A DNA stretch of 64,000 nucleotides from JBMNGW01 sp050950025 (GCA_050950025.1 JBMNGW010000002.1:1-64000); one strand, 5' to 3'. Shown: positions 44,638-54,285, numbered from the stretch's first letter. Program-made: numbers and translations. The notes: generated by a model from the letters alone, not told the origin.

Positions 44638-45240
44638 ATGGCGGCATTATTAAAATCGGCATGGGAAATTGCATTGGAGCGAACAGAAGGCATTGAGGCC
44701 GATCCTGAAAAGATACGCAAAGAAGCATCTATTAACAAAGGCAGGAAACTGGCGGGGACGTATCTTGCCAATCTTGAAGATGATGGCTCAGATTTGAAAA
44801 AGACCTATGAAAAAGCGGATGAAAACCTCCAGCCGTTATTGAAAGCAGGTTTGGGTACAACTGTGATTATGAACATCGCGTTGCCGCAAACTACCGATTA
44901 TGAAAATCGTATTGAAAAAATGATTTTCATTGCCTCCACAATTGATGGTCCGCAAAGCCTCTCTGTTGATCTATTAGGACAAGTCGGTCAATTCATGGGT
45001 AAATATGTAGAAGCCAGAGACTCTCTTTTAGAGCGGGCTCGTCAGCAATATGCCCCTGTGTATGAACAAAAACGGGAAAGGGAAATGCAGCAGTACGGCC
45101 GATCAAGCAACATCCCCCTTGACCAAGATCCCGAATTTTTACAACTCTTACAAAAGAGTTTTGCTCAACTTTCAGCCCAATTCCAACAAGCGTTGGATGA
45201 AGTCAAAGACGAACTGAGAAAGGAGTGGAACCTACAGTAG
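44638..45240 (+). CDS. Conserved hypothetical protein, helical (DUF6657-like)
   Basis: A 200-aa, largely alpha-helical, charged protein (WEIALERTEGIEADPEKIRK; DSLLERARQQYAPVYEQK). There are no cysteines and no membrane segments. It resembles a spirochaete-conserved family of unknown function; the DUF assignment is from memory. ATG 44638 is chosen for SD AAGGAG 7 nt upstream. Promoter TTGTCC-17-TATGCT. It has a real 5' leader, unlike its divergent neighbour alaX. It ends 2 nt before the malic enzyme stop. Confidence 0.7.
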   Translation: MAALLKSAWEIALERTEGIEADPEKIRKEASINKGRKLAGTYLANLEDDGSDLKKTYEKADENLQPLLKAGLGTTVIMNIALPQTTDYENRIEKMIFIASTIDGPQSLSVDLLGQVGQFMGKYVEARDSLLERARQQYAPVYEQKREREMQQYGRSSNIPLDQDPEFLQLLQKSFAQLSAQFQQALDEVKDELRKEWNLQ

Positions 45241-45242
45241 GT

Positions 45243-46529
45243 TCAGAGCCACCAGTGCGCTACCCGTTGGGCTAATGAGCGCCTATAAGCTTGCCAATCC
45301 TCAATCGGCTTAGCAGCCAAGGCTTCTTCGCAGGCAGCTTTGGCTACTGCCACTGCCTCCCATTCAATAACGCGCGGATCAAACGGCTTGGGAACCAAGT
45401 AGGTTCTACCAAAAGAGAAATCTTCTCCGTTATAAGCCTTTTTCACTTCAGGGGGAACTTTCTCCTTGGCCAAAGCAGCCAACGAACGAGCTGCCGCCAT
45501 TTTCATCCCTTCCGATATTTTTGTTGCCCTTACATCCATCGCTCCTCGGAAAATAAAGGGGAAGCCCAACACATTATTGATTTGGTTAGGATAATCACTG
45601 CGACCGGTGGCCATGATGACATCGCTGCGCACTGCTAAAGCAGTAGTATAATCAATTTCTGGATCGGGGTTGGCCATAGCAAAGACAATAGGGTCTTTGG
45701 CCATTGATTTAAGCATATCGGCACTCAGAGCTCCGGCTACAGAGACACCCAAAAATACATCAGAGCCAACTAGGGCATCGGCTAGCGTTCGTGCTGCAGT
45801 TTGGCGAACAAACTGTTGTTTTTCGCCACTTACTTCCCCTCTTCGCTGCTCATGGAGCACCCCTTTACTGTCGACCATCACCATATTTTCACTCTTTACC
45901 CCTGCAGCTAAAAACATTTTTGCACATGAAATACCTGCAGCTCCCGCTCCGTTAATCACAACGGTGATGGTATCTAAGCTTTTGCCAATCAGCTCAACTG
46001 CATTCAATAACGCAGCTGTGGCAATAATGGCCGTCCCGTGTTGATCGTCGTGCATCACTGGGATGGAAAGCTCTTTAATCAGTTGCTGTTCAATGAAAAA
46101 ACATTCGGGACTTTTAATATCTTCCAAATTGATTCCGCCAAAGGTGGGTTCAAGAGCTTTGACAATATCAATAAATTTTTGCGGATCGCTTTCATTGATT
46201 TCGATATCGAATACATCGATATCAGCGAACCGTTTAAACAAAACACCTTTGCCCTCCATCACCGGCTTGGAAGCTAAAGCTCCCTGATTACCCAAGCCCA
46301 AAATTGCCGAGCCGTTGGAAATAACGGCCACAAGATTTCCTTTGGAGGTGTAGCGGTAAGCCGCTTCGGGGTCTTTGGCAATTTCCAAAACAGGGGCGGC
46401 TACCCCAGGAGTGTAAGCCAATGACAGCTCATCGGCTGTCTGACACGCTTTGGTGGGAACAACAGAAATTTTTCCCGCCACTCCGTCTTGCATATGATAT
46501 TGCAGCGCTTTTTCTTTCAACTGGTCCAT
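45243..46529 (-). CDS. maeB: Malic enzyme (NAD(P)-dependent, short bacterial form)
   Basis: Oxidatively decarboxylates malate to pyruvate. A 428-aa protein with LAYTPGVAAPVLEIAKDPE, NLVAVISNGSAILGLGNQG, RFADIDVFDIEI and a C-terminal NAD(P) fold (VVINGAGAAGISCAKMFL). It has no phosphotransacetylase tail. It follows ldh2 by 7 nt in a probable deoR-ldh2-maeB transcript. Cofactor preference is not deducible, so the symbol is approximate. Confidence 0.92.
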   Translation of the reverse strand: MDQLKEKALQYHMQDGVAGKISVVPTKACQTADELSLAYTPGVAAPVLEIAKDPEAAYRYTSKGNLVAVISNGSAILGLGNQGALASKPVMEGKGVLFKRFADIDVFDIEINESDPQKFIDIVKALEPTFGGINLEDIKSPECFFIEQQLIKELSIPVMHDDQHGTAIIATAALLNAVELIGKSLDTITVVINGAGAAGISCAKMFLAAGVKSENMVMVDSKGVLHEQRRGEVSGEKQQFVRQTAARTLADALVGSDVFLGVSVAGALSADMLKSMAKDPIVFAMANPDPEIDYTTALAVRSDVIMATGRSDYPNQINNVLGFPFIFRGAMDVRATKISEGMKMAAARSLAALAKEKVPPEVKKAYNGEDFSFGRTYLVPKPFDPRVIEWEAVAVAKAACEEALAAKPIEDWQAYRRSLAQRVAHWWL

Positions 46530-46536
46530 AGACTCC

Positions 46537-47667
46537 TCACTTTTGTTCGAATTCGAACCGATAATCGAGATGATACATCTGATTTAGTTCAATCATTGTC
46601 TTTTGTAAGCTGGGGGGAACCGGGCAGCCGTGCTTTTGGCGAAACAGCCACGCTTCGTGTTCTTTTTCTCCGGCAGTATAAATTCGGCTCTCCCCGGGAG
46701 CTTTTTGCGAACTGCGAATTTGACGACAAATGGTCCCCGCTACGCTTTTAAAGGTTTCTAGACCCATAAACCGCTGGGGATCAATAACGATGAAAAAATG
46801 GCCCAAAGGATAGGGAATAGGGTTTTGATCAGCATCAAAGCCATTTAATTCTTTTAAGAACGAGCCATCCTGTAAAGCTGCCGAAAGGATTTCTACCACC
46901 ATGGCATAGCCAAACCCTTTATAACCGCCGGTTTGTTCACCGATGCCACCTAGCGGAGTTAAGGCTGCTTTCCCACTGGTCAAATCTTTGAGTACTTGAT
47001 CGGTGTCAGTTCGGGTATTGCCATCAAGCCCAATAACCCAACCGGGGGGCAACTCTTTGCCCGCTCGCCCGTAGACTTCTATTTTCCCTCTTTGTGTAAC
47101 GCTGGTAGCACAATCAAGAACAAAGGGAAATTCCTCATCGGTAGGAATGCCAAACGTTAAAGGATTGGTCCCCAGCATATTTTCCACCCCAAAAGTGGGT
47201 GCTATTGAAGGGCGGGCATTGGTTCCGCTGATACCAATCATGCCTGCTTCTGTGGCCATCGTCACAAAATAGCCGGCAATGCCATAGTGGTTGCTATTAC
47301 GCACTGCCACCATGCCCATCCCATATTCTTTGGCTTTTGCAATAGCCATCTCCATCGCTTTTTTACCAATGACTTGACCCATCCCGTTATGCCCATCAAG
47401 AACAACTGCTGTTTTGTCATCCTTGAGCACTTCAATGGTGGTGACAGGATTCATGATTCCTTGGTTGATTCGATCAATATAAATTGGTTTAAGACGCCCG
47501 ATTCCATGAGAGTCTATCCCTCTTTTATCAGATTCTATTAACACATCGGCAATGATACGTGCATCTTCACTGGGAACTCCACTGGCTTTCAACACATCAA
47601 TCATGAAAGCCTCAAGCAATTCAAAGTCTATCCAAACGCTTCCTTTGTAGGCATCTTCGTACGCCAT
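46537..47667 (-). CDS. Ldh2-type malate/lactate dehydrogenase
   Basis: A 376-aa NAD(P)-dependent 2-hydroxyacid oxidoreductase of the Ldh2/YlbC/MdH-2 superfamily. SDKRGIDSHGIGRL is the conserved DxHG-containing segment. GMGMVAVRNSNHYGIAGYF and NPLTFGIPTDEEFPFVLDCAT (around residues 195-215) are typical. Substrate could be malate, lactate or a sugar-derived acid. ATG 47667 follows AAAGGAG by 6 nt. Next to malic enzyme, malate use is most likely. Confidence 0.9.
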   Translation of the reverse strand: MAYEDAYKGSVWIDFELLEAFMIDVLKASGVPSEDARIIADVLIESDKRGIDSHGIGRLKPIYIDRINQGIMNPVTTIEVLKDDKTAVVLDGHNGMGQVIGKKAMEMAIAKAKEYGMGMVAVRNSNHYGIAGYFVTMATEAGMIGISGTNARPSIAPTFGVENMLGTNPLTFGIPTDEEFPFVLDCATSVTQRGKIEVYGRAGKELPPGWVIGLDGNTRTDTDQVLKDLTSGKAALTPLGGIGEQTGGYKGFGYAMVVEILSAALQDGSFLKELNGFDADQNPIPYPLGHFFIVIDPQRFMGLETFKSVAGTICRQIRSSQKAPGESRIYTAGEKEHEAWLFRQKHGCPVPPSLQKTMIELNQMYHLDYRFEFEQK

Positions 47668-47677
47668 GGCTGCTCCT

Positions 47678-48451
47678 TTAGCCCTCATGGGCAATGATTA
47701 ATTTAATTCCTATTTCTTCAAGCTCTTGTTGCGTTAAGAGCTGTTGTGCATCGCTGTCGGTAACCAAGACATCGATAGCAGAAGCTTTCACCGTCTTGAA
47801 ATTAGAGATGACTCCAATTTTATTACTACTGGCAGCCACAATGACTTTTCCCGCAGTTTGTCGAATCATAGACCGTGTTGTTTCTGCCTCTTCCATTACC
47901 GGAGTGGTCAATCCCTCAGTCAAACTGAATCCATCAATACCAATGATAGCTTTGTTGGCATAAATCTGCTCAATCACACAGGCGGCCAAGTTTCCTGAAA
48001 CAGAGTGGGAACGGGTCCGATACTGGCCCCCTACAAAGATGAGGCGAAATTGAGCCCCTTCATTGGCAAGCCAAGCAGCGTCGATGTTGTTTGTGACAAT
48101 GGTTATATTCATCCCCTGCAAGGCTCTTAGGACTTCACTGGTTGTTGATCCGCTGTTAATAAACACCGTATCGCCTTCTTCTATCAAAGAGGCACAGGTG
48201 TGTGCTATGGCCACCTTTTGCTGAGGATACTCTAAAGCTTTTTGGGAATAGGTTGGCTCAATAGCCAAACTGCGACGCAGTGTGGCTCCTCCATGAGTTC
48301 TTTCAATTAACTTTTGCTTAGCCAGAAGGTCCAGATCTCGTCGGATTGTCAACACACTCACATTGAACTGTTTGCTGAGCTGCTGGACCTGAACAACTTT
48401 CTGGTCGGCAATAAGTGCCAGTATCTGTTGTTGCCTTTGGGCAGGTATCAT
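47678..48451 (-). CDS. DeoR-family transcriptional repressor
   Basis: A 257-aa regulator. N-terminal winged HTH: VQVQQLSKQFNVSVLTIRRD and LIERTHGGATL. The C-terminal DeoRC sensor domain has GDTVFINSGSTTSEVLRAL and a phosphosugar-type pocket (KAIIGIDGFSLTEGLTTP). It is upstream of ldh2 and maeB, and its stop is 10 nt before the ldh2 start. The SD is GGGGGAG. A perfect inverted repeat 34 nt upstream is a likely operator. The ligand is unknown. Confidence 0.9.
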   Translation of the reverse strand: MIPAQRQQQILALIADQKVVQVQQLSKQFNVSVLTIRRDLDLLAKQKLIERTHGGATLRRSLAIEPTYSQKALEYPQQKVAIAHTCASLIEEGDTVFINSGSTTSEVLRALQGMNITIVTNNIDAAWLANEGAQFRLIFVGGQYRTRSHSVSGNLAACVIEQIYANKAIIGIDGFSLTEGLTTPVMEEAETTRSMIRQTAGKVIVAASSNKIGVISNFKTVKASAIDVLVTDSDAQQLLTQQELEEIGIKLIIAHEG

Positions 48452-48484
48452 CGCAACTCCCCCTATTTTATGATTCTTTTTGAA

Positions 48485-48502
48485 TGATAATGATTGTTAT
48501 CA
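48485..48502 (-). promoter_or_regulatory. Inverted repeat upstream of deoR
   Basis: TGATAA-TGATTG-TTATCA, perfect 6-bp arms, 34 nt before the deoR ATG. It is a plausible autoregulatory operator. It also resembles a Fur box loosely, but no perfect Fur match is present. Confidence 0.5.
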
Positions 48503-48568
48503 CAAGGGTCAAGCGCTTTGAGGAATACAAACGAACAAATAAGAACACACCCCTCTTCTAAAGCGGGG

Positions 48569-48597
48569 TTGCCCTTTATCGCTATTTCTGCTATCCT
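48569..48597 (+). promoter_or_regulatory. Promoter of tRNA-Cys
   Basis: TTGCCC (48569-48574), 17-bp spacer, TATCCT (48592-48597), 12 nt before the tRNA. Confidence 0.65.
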
Positions 48598-48609
48598 CGC
48601 TAGAGCATT

Positions 48610-48681
48610 GGTGCCGTACCCAAGTGGTAAGGGACAGGTCTGCAAAACCTCTATGCATCGGTTCGAATCCGATCGGCACCT
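48610..48681 (+). tRNA. tRNA-Cys (anticodon GCA)
   Basis: Acceptor stem GGTGCCG (48610-48616) with CGGCACC (48674-48680) and discriminator T, as in tRNA-Cys. The anticodon loop is CTGCAAA between AGGT and ACCT. The T-arm contains GGTTCGAATCC. CCA is not encoded. Confidence 0.95.
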
Positions 48682-48686
48682 AAACA

Positions 48687-48712
48687 AAGCCTCCCTTTTG
48701 GGGAGGCTTTTT
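48687..48712. terminator. Terminator after tRNA-Cys
   Basis: GCCTCC and GGAGGC stem around CTTTTGG, followed by T5 (48708-48712). On the minus strand it could also end the 48715-49959 gene. Confidence 0.85.
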
Positions 48713-48714
48713 CA

Positions 48715-49959
48715 TTAGCCTAAAAGCTTGGCTTCCAGCACCTTTAAAAAATGGAATGTTGAATCGGCCTCAATGAAAGCGTATGCTTTCCCTTTTTTCA
48801 GCACCAACCCTTCGACCACTTGTTCCACTTCATCAACTCCCAAGCCCATTTTTGCCTGTTCATACGGAAAAAAGGCAGTCCCATAGCGAAGAACTTTAGG
48901 CTCTGCGGGGGATATCATTTCGATAGTGGGAGAGCCCATCAGCTGTTGATGCGCCATCGAAGCACCCAGTCCATCGGCAAAATGACTTAGGGAGTTTTCC
49001 ATCCCCAAACAAAACGTATTGTCGGTCCCCCCGTCATACAGAGCCCATGGGGTGTAATTTCTCCCCCCATACTGCATCCACAGGTTGTTGAAATGGAGAA
49101 TAATCTCTTTTTCTTCAGCAGCTGCCGCTCCGGTAAAAAAAGAGAAGTACATCATTTTTGAGCGGGGATTAACAACATTGGACCACCCGAGTTTACTATC
49201 GATGGGGAGCACTCCCGTAACGAAATCAGTATAACCAATCAGTCCCGGAACAACAGTGAGATCGCATGTCCCCTCTTTGCGTAAGGGAGCTTTTTTCAAA
49301 TCATCAAACTCGATGCCCATTGCCAAACGCCCCGTTTGATCAAACTCCGAGTATTGCGGCACAGTGCAAAATTGTTCTGCTGCCACACTGATAACACATC
49401 CTTCTTCCAAAAAAGGGGAACCTACGGTGTTGTGCCAGCCGATGTTGGCCGCCAGCGGTTTTGAGCCTTCATTTGTGATGGTAACGCTTGTGTACAGTAC
49501 GGGGTGACCGGGAAGCATCATGTCGATTTTTGAGGCTACAAAAGGGTAATCTTCTTCGCTGCGCCGCATTTGGGAAAGAACCCAGTTGGCTCCAATTTCT
49601 GAATCGGTTCCGTATTTAATGATAGTCCACAGATTGTTGGCCGTATACCCGTGGGCTAGGTGCTCTACCCCTTTAACACTCTGAGGCGGTCCAAAATTGG
49701 GAAAAGAGAGAAAATTACCTCCCAGTTGGTACAATAGCTGGCTCTCTTTATAAAAGGAGGCATTGGCATCAGAGCCCACGGTGGCCCCTTTGCCTCGAAA
49801 CCAGTAAAGAGGATGGGCGTTCAGTCGGCCTCCAGAGGCAGTGAGGTTGCTTAGCTCCAACACCATAGCCCCCTGATCTTCTACCACAACCCGCAGACTG
49901 TCGTTGCTCATCATGGTGGCATGCCGTCCTTCCCACAGCTGCAACCGCTTCACATCCAT
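48715..49959 (-). CDS. Galactose mutarotase/aldose 1-epimerase-fold protein
   Basis: A 414-aa protein that resembles the galactose-mutarotase-like superfamily by its pattern (VVVEDQGAMVLELSNLTASGG; YTANNLWTIIKYG; NIGWHNTVGSPFLEEG). I do not recognise a specific family. ATG 49959 is chosen because GGAGG lies 5 nt upstream; an in-frame ORF starting at 50103 would overlap the galA start. Divergent from alpha-galactosidase, suggesting galactoside metabolism. The catalytic His/Glu cannot be confirmed. Confidence 0.65.
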   Translation of the reverse strand: MDVKRLQLWEGRHATMMSNDSLRVVVEDQGAMVLELSNLTASGGRLNAHPLYWFRGKGATVGSDANASFYKESQLLYQLGGNFLSFPNFGPPQSVKGVEHLAHGYTANNLWTIIKYGTDSEIGANWVLSQMRRSEEDYPFVASKIDMMLPGHPVLYTSVTITNEGSKPLAANIGWHNTVGSPFLEEGCVISVAAEQFCTVPQYSEFDQTGRLAMGIEFDDLKKAPLRKEGTCDLTVVPGLIGYTDFVTGVLPIDSKLGWSNVVNPRSKMMYFSFFTGAAAAEEKEIILHFNNLWMQYGGRNYTPWALYDGGTDNTFCLGMENSLSHFADGLGASMAHQQLMGSPTIEMISPAEPKVLRYGTAFFPYEQAKMGLGVDEVEQVVEGLVLKKGKAYAFIEADSTFHFLKVLEAKLLG

Positions 49960-50094
49960 AGTTCCTCCGCTACCGCTTAGACTCGATTTTTCCAACAGAA
50001 AGCTGTAACATTGCCATAAGCAGGCTATACTGAAATTATGCAGATGGTACCACGGAACTGAAAGGTCGACAACTAAACCGAGCAGGAGTACGTT

Positions 50095-52443
50095 ATGATT
50101 CATGAAAAAAATTTAGTCTTTACCCTCCATACCGCCGCCACGACGTACCTTTTCAGAGTAAATGAAACTAATCATCTGGAACATCTGTACTACGGGCGTA
50201 AAATCCAATCAACAACGGCAGTAGAATCCCTTTTTGCCAAACACACCATTCCCACCACCTTTGCCACAGCCTACAGTGAAGAGTACCCCGCCCTCTCTCT
50301 TGATGCCCTCAGTTTGGAGTATTCGACCTACGGTAAAGGCGATTATCGTGAACCTTCCATTCTTTTTAGCTATAACCAAGGCGATCGCATCAGTGACTTC
50401 ACATTCAAAGAGTACCGCCTGCTCAAAGGCAAGCCTCGCTCGTTTAGCGGATTACCCGAATCATATGGGGACAAAGAGGAGTGTTCGACTCTGATTGTTG
50501 TTTTACAAGAAAAAACATTGCCTATCAGAATAGAACTTAGCTACACCACTTTCGACTCTTGCAATGTCATTGTCAGAAAAAGCGCCATCATCAACGAAAC
50601 AGGCAAAGACATCGAGCTGCTGCGCCTAGGGAGTTTGCAACTCGATTTACCTGATGCCGATTACAACCTCATCACTTTTGATGGCTCATGGGGCAAAGAA
50701 CGGCAACGCACAACAGGCAAACTGCGCCCGGGAGTTCATCTTAATGATTCCAAAACAGGTCTTAGCTCCTCTGCCCACAATCCATTGGTTTTCTTAAGCC
50801 GCCTAGGCTCAACAGAGAGCAACGGAGATTGTTATGGATGCAACCTAGTCTACAGCGGAGATCACTGCCAAGCGGTAGAAGTCTCTGCTTTGGGTAAAAC
50901 ACGCCTGATTACGGGCTTAAATCCCGCAACATTTTCTTGGACACTTCATTCACAGGAAAAATTCCACACTCCTGAAGCTATCCTCACCTACTCCCACTTA
51001 GGAATCGGCCAAGCCAGCCGCAACTTCCACCGTTTTGTTAATGCCCATATTATTAGAGGGATGTGGAAAAACCGCCAACGTCCTATTTTAGTAAATAGTT
51101 GGGAATCCATGCGCTTTGATATCAGTGAGCAGGCACTGCTGAAACTTGGACAAGAAGCTGCCGATATTGGCATAGAGTTATTGGTAGTAGACGACGGATG
51201 GTTTGGCAGTCGCGATGATGATACCTCCAGCTTGGGAGATTGGATTGTCAACACCAAAAAAATTCCCAGCGGATTGGGAGCTTTAGCAAAAAAAATTCAT
51301 CAGATGGGGCTCTTATTTGGCCTGTGGTGTGAGCCGGAAATGGTCAGCCGTAAAAGCCAATTATATCGCGATCACCCCCAATGGCTAATCAGACAGCCAG
51401 GCAGAACCCCTTCGGCAGGCCGTAATCAATACCTGCTCGATTTAAGCCGTGATGATGTCAGAGACCATTTGTTTGAGACCTTATCGACTATCTGGCGCCT
51501 TGCTGATGTAGATTATGTGAAATGGGACATGAACAGAAATTTCAGTGACATGCACTCCCAAGGGGCCTCCTTCAACCAAAAAGAGTTTAACCATCGTTAT
51601 ATGTTGGGACTGTATGAGCTGATGGAGCGCTTTGTGAAAGCTTTTCCCCAAATACTCTTTGAATTCAGCTCTGGCGGAGGAAACCGTTTCGATTTGGGCA
51701 TGCTGTGCTATATGCCCCAAGGGAGAGTCAGTGACAGCTCCGACCCTCACAGCCTTATCCATATTCAAGAAGGGACAGGCTGTGGGTATCCGTTAAGCAG
51801 TATCGCCACTCATGTTACCAAAGCACCTCATCATCAAACCTTGCGCCAATCGAATGTGGAAAGCTGCTTCAATGTGGCCGCTTTTGGTGTTTTAGGGTAT
51901 GAACTTGATTTACAGGCCATCAGCAACTCCCAAAAAGAGATTATTAAAGAGCAAATCACCTTTTACAAGCAACACCGTTCCTTATTCCAATACGGGGAGC
52001 TGTTTCGCCTTCAGAGTTCAGCACTAAAAGACAATCGGACGCTATGGGCTCTGTGCAATGCCGATAAATCGGAGATGCTGATTTTATACTACCAAGATTT
52101 AAGTCAAGCTAACCCCCCAGAAGAGATTCTCAGAGTTGAGATTGCCGATCCAAAGCGAACCTATGCCCTTAGCCCCCGCACCGAGCGCCTCGATTTAAGC
52201 ATGTTTGGCTCTTTGATCAATGCCATTTCCCCGCTCCAACTCAAACAGGACGGCACCTTACAAAAGATTGTCTCTGAAGCGGTGAAATTGCCCAGTGAAC
52301 TGGAATACCATGTTGTTCCCGGTGACATTTTGGCTTACCACGGTGTCCATTTAAATCAACAGTTTGGTGGTTCGGGCTACGATAAAGAGACACGAGTATT
52401 AGGCGATTTCGGTTCTCGAATCTACCATTTGAAGGCACTGTAA
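50095..52443 (+). CDS. galA: Alpha-galactosidase (GH36)
   Basis: Hydrolyses alpha-1,6-galactosides such as melibiose or raffinose. A 782-aa GH36 enzyme. LLVVDDGWFGSRDDDTSSLG is the substrate-binding loop, GLWCEPEMVS follows, the nucleophile is Asp in DYVKWDMNRN, and the acid/base Asp is in VSDSSDPHSL. No signal peptide, so it acts in the cytoplasm on imported sugar. SD GCAGGAG. A TATACT at about 50027 may be its -10. The gene overlaps the GNAT start by one base. Confidence 0.96.
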   Translation: MIHEKNLVFTLHTAATTYLFRVNETNHLEHLYYGRKIQSTTAVESLFAKHTIPTTFATAYSEEYPALSLDALSLEYSTYGKGDYREPSILFSYNQGDRISDFTFKEYRLLKGKPRSFSGLPESYGDKEECSTLIVVLQEKTLPIRIELSYTTFDSCNVIVRKSAIINETGKDIELLRLGSLQLDLPDADYNLITFDGSWGKERQRTTGKLRPGVHLNDSKTGLSSSAHNPLVFLSRLGSTESNGDCYGCNLVYSGDHCQAVEVSALGKTRLITGLNPATFSWTLHSQEKFHTPEAILTYSHLGIGQASRNFHRFVNAHIIRGMWKNRQRPILVNSWESMRFDISEQALLKLGQEAADIGIELLVVDDGWFGSRDDDTSSLGDWIVNTKKIPSGLGALAKKIHQMGLLFGLWCEPEMVSRKSQLYRDHPQWLIRQPGRTPSAGRNQYLLDLSRDDVRDHLFETLSTIWRLADVDYVKWDMNRNFSDMHSQGASFNQKEFNHRYMLGLYELMERFVKAFPQILFEFSSGGGNRFDLGMLCYMPQGRVSDSSDPHSLIHIQEGTGCGYPLSSIATHVTKAPHHQTLRQSNVESCFNVAAFGVLGYELDLQAISNSQKEIIKEQITFYKQHRSLFQYGELFRLQSSALKDNRTLWALCNADKSEMLILYYQDLSQANPPEEILRVEIADPKRTYALSPRTERLDLSMFGSLINAISPLQLKQDGTLQKIVSEAVKLPSELEYHVVPGDILAYHGVHLNQQFGGSGYDKETRVLGDFGSRIYHLKAL

Positions 52444-52919
52444 TGCACAATGAGCTCACAGTAACCATCCTCAAGCCTCCCCACATTCACTTGGCGCAGT
52501 TAAACTCTTCCATTGCTCTGAGGCAAACCGTTTTTGGCTCAGAACAGGGAGTGGGAGTCGAATTTTTCAGCGATGAAAGTGATCTCATATGTATTCATGT
52601 GCTGTTGCATCTACAGCAAAAACTGGTAGGAACTCTTCGCAGTCGGCCCACCATAGAGGGGATGAAATTAGAGCGAATCGCCATCGACAAAGCGTATAGG
52701 GGGCGCCATTTGGGCCAGTTGTTAGTCCAACAGGGAGTAAAAGCTAACAACCAAAAGAGCATCTACATCCACTCCCAGCTACCCGTTGTCCCCTTTTACG
52801 CTGCACTGGGCTTTGATTCGACCACTGAGTATTTCACTGAGGCAGGCATTGAGCATTTAAAAATGACCCTCAGTGAGGAAAATAAAGAAACGCTCCTTAG
52901 TCGGCAGTTTCTACCGTAA
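52443..52919 (+). CDS. GNAT-family N-acetyltransferase
   Basis: A 158-aa protein. The acetyl-CoA loop RGRHLGQLLVQQG and KLERIAIDKAYR are typical of GNAT folds, with a PFYAALGF C-terminal motif. The substrate is unknown. It starts within the galA stop codon (TAATG), so it is translationally coupled. Confidence 0.85.
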   Translation: MHNELTVTILKPPHIHLAQLNSSIALRQTVFGSEQGVGVEFFSDESDLICIHVLLHLQQKLVGTLRSRPTIEGMKLERIAIDKAYRGRHLGQLLVQQGVKANNQKSIYIHSQLPVVPFYAALGFDSTTEYFTEAGIEHLKMTLSEENKETLLSRQFLP

Positions 52920-53606
52920 TTCAAATACGACATTCACTGAACTGGAAATCTCAATCTCTTGTACAGGCATTTCGCTGGCAAAAGATGCCATACTTGAAAG
53001 CTGCCGCGGTGAAGCGTCAAAAGAGCTCTCTATTTTTAAAGGCTTGCCAACGCTAAGGCCCACAGCCTGAGCATAATCGCGGGCTTTTTGTAAGGCATCC
53101 TCCATAGCTAAAAGACGGCTTTGCTCATACAGCTGTTCGGTGTGCTCTTTATCAAACACAATTGATCCGATGGAGATACCGCTTATCAACGCCATGCGGT
53201 CAATTAAGCTCGAAAGAGCTTTGCCATCTGCCTCTATGGCACGTATTAAAACAACTACGCTTTGGCGGACTCTTTGGCCACTGAGCACCTGTTCGTTATC
53301 AACATAGCGATATTCAGGGTTGATTTGGAGCACGGAAGTCCTTAGGTCCCGTTGTTGAACACCCGCATCTTTGGCTATCGCCAGTAGCTCGCTCATTGTT
53401 TTACTGGTTTTGTTAAGAGCTTCTTTGGTTGTTTCTTCTAACACAGAAACAGTAATGGTAAACGAAGCAACATCGGCAGTTGCGCCAACTGCTCCTTTGC
53501 CTTGTACCACGACAACTCTACTGTTATCTATCAGGCTGGAGCTTTGACACGATGTAATCAATACCAATCCGATTACAAGTAAAACGAAAATCCCAGAGTG
53601 TTTCAT
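52911..53606 (-). CDS. SIMPL-domain (DUF541) lipoprotein
   Basis: A 231-aa protein. A lipoprotein signal ends at VLITSC (Cys20). The SIMPL/DUF541 domain follows: VVVQGKGAVGATADVASFTI, LRTSVLQINPEY, and KARDYAQAVGLSVGKPLKI. These envelope or stress-related proteins have no known enzymatic role. It overlaps the Nudix gene by 4 nt and is likely co-transcribed with it. Confidence 0.88.
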   Translation of the reverse strand: MKHSGIFVLLVIGLVLITSCQSSSLIDNSRVVVVQGKGAVGATADVASFTITVSVLEETTKEALNKTSKTMSELLAIAKDAGVQQRDLRTSVLQINPEYRYVDNEQVLSGQRVRQSVVVLIRAIEADGKALSSLIDRMALISGISIGSIVFDKEHTEQLYEQSRLLAMEDALQKARDYAQAVGLSVGKPLKIESSFDASPRQLSSMASFASEMPVQEIEISSSVNVVFELR

Positions 53607-54199
53607 GGTGTACCTCTTTGCATCAATTGGGTGTTTTGGCGGGCATAACGCATAAAGAAAGCTTGGCCCATCAGCATAATACCGTTGTCATAAGAACCGG
53701 TGCCCATCTTTTGGAGCACTTCTTCAACGGGAAGGAGCAGGACATCAAGCTGTTCGTGCATATCCAGCGCTTGGGGGCCGACATGCTCGACTCCTTCAAT
53801 TAAGTAAAACCAGACACGATTGTTCATAAAAGCGGGGTTGGGAGAAACAGAGCCCAGTTCTACCACTTTCCCGCTGGGAATACAGCCAGTCTCCTCCCGC
53901 AGCTCTCTTAGGGCTGCATCCCGAGGGTCTTCACCTGTATCGACACTGCCGGCAGGAAACTCAATGGTCACCGAATCGCTGCCGTGGCGATACTGGCGAA
54001 CCATGACAAAAGAGGGGATTCCCTCTTTGTTGCGAAACCAGGGGATGGCTGTGGCCCACAAAGGTGCTTCCACCTCGACAAACTGCCCCTCTAAACCACC
54101 AGTCGAGCGGCGGGTAACGGTACTCACATCAAAAATTGCACCGTTGTAAACTCGTGTGCGTTTAATCGTTTCCCATCTCAAATGATCTTGTTCTTTCAT
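53603..54199 (-). CDS. Nudix hydrolase (ADP-ribose pyrophosphatase type)
   Basis: A 198-aa protein. The Nudix box is GSVDTGEDPRDAALREL followed directly by REETG (GX5EX7REUXEEXGU with small variations). The upstream VMVRQYRHGSDSVTIEFPAG is typical of ADP-ribose pyrophosphatases. Substrate inferred only from family. Its start is divergent from the oad promoter. Confidence 0.9.
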   Translation of the reverse strand: MKEQDHLRWETIKRTRVYNGAIFDVSTVTRRSTGGLEGQFVEVEAPLWATAIPWFRNKEGIPSFVMVRQYRHGSDSVTIEFPAGSVDTGEDPRDAALRELREETGCIPSGKVVELGSVSPNPAFMNNRVWFYLIEGVEHVGPQALDMHEQLDVLLLPVEEVLQKMGTGSYDNGIMLMGQAFFMRYARQNTQLMQRGTP

Positions 54200-54285
54200 C
54201 CCTTTAGACTAGTAAGACAAAAGCGAAAAAGCAAGGGGCGCTTGCGTAGGTAAGTATTTGTTTATCGATATATAAGTCTGAGAAC

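Noticed and set aside
48485..48502. Fur box upstream of deoR
   Set aside because: Arms are perfect but spacing and core do not match the 7-1-7 Fur pattern, and the adjacent genes are not iron-related.
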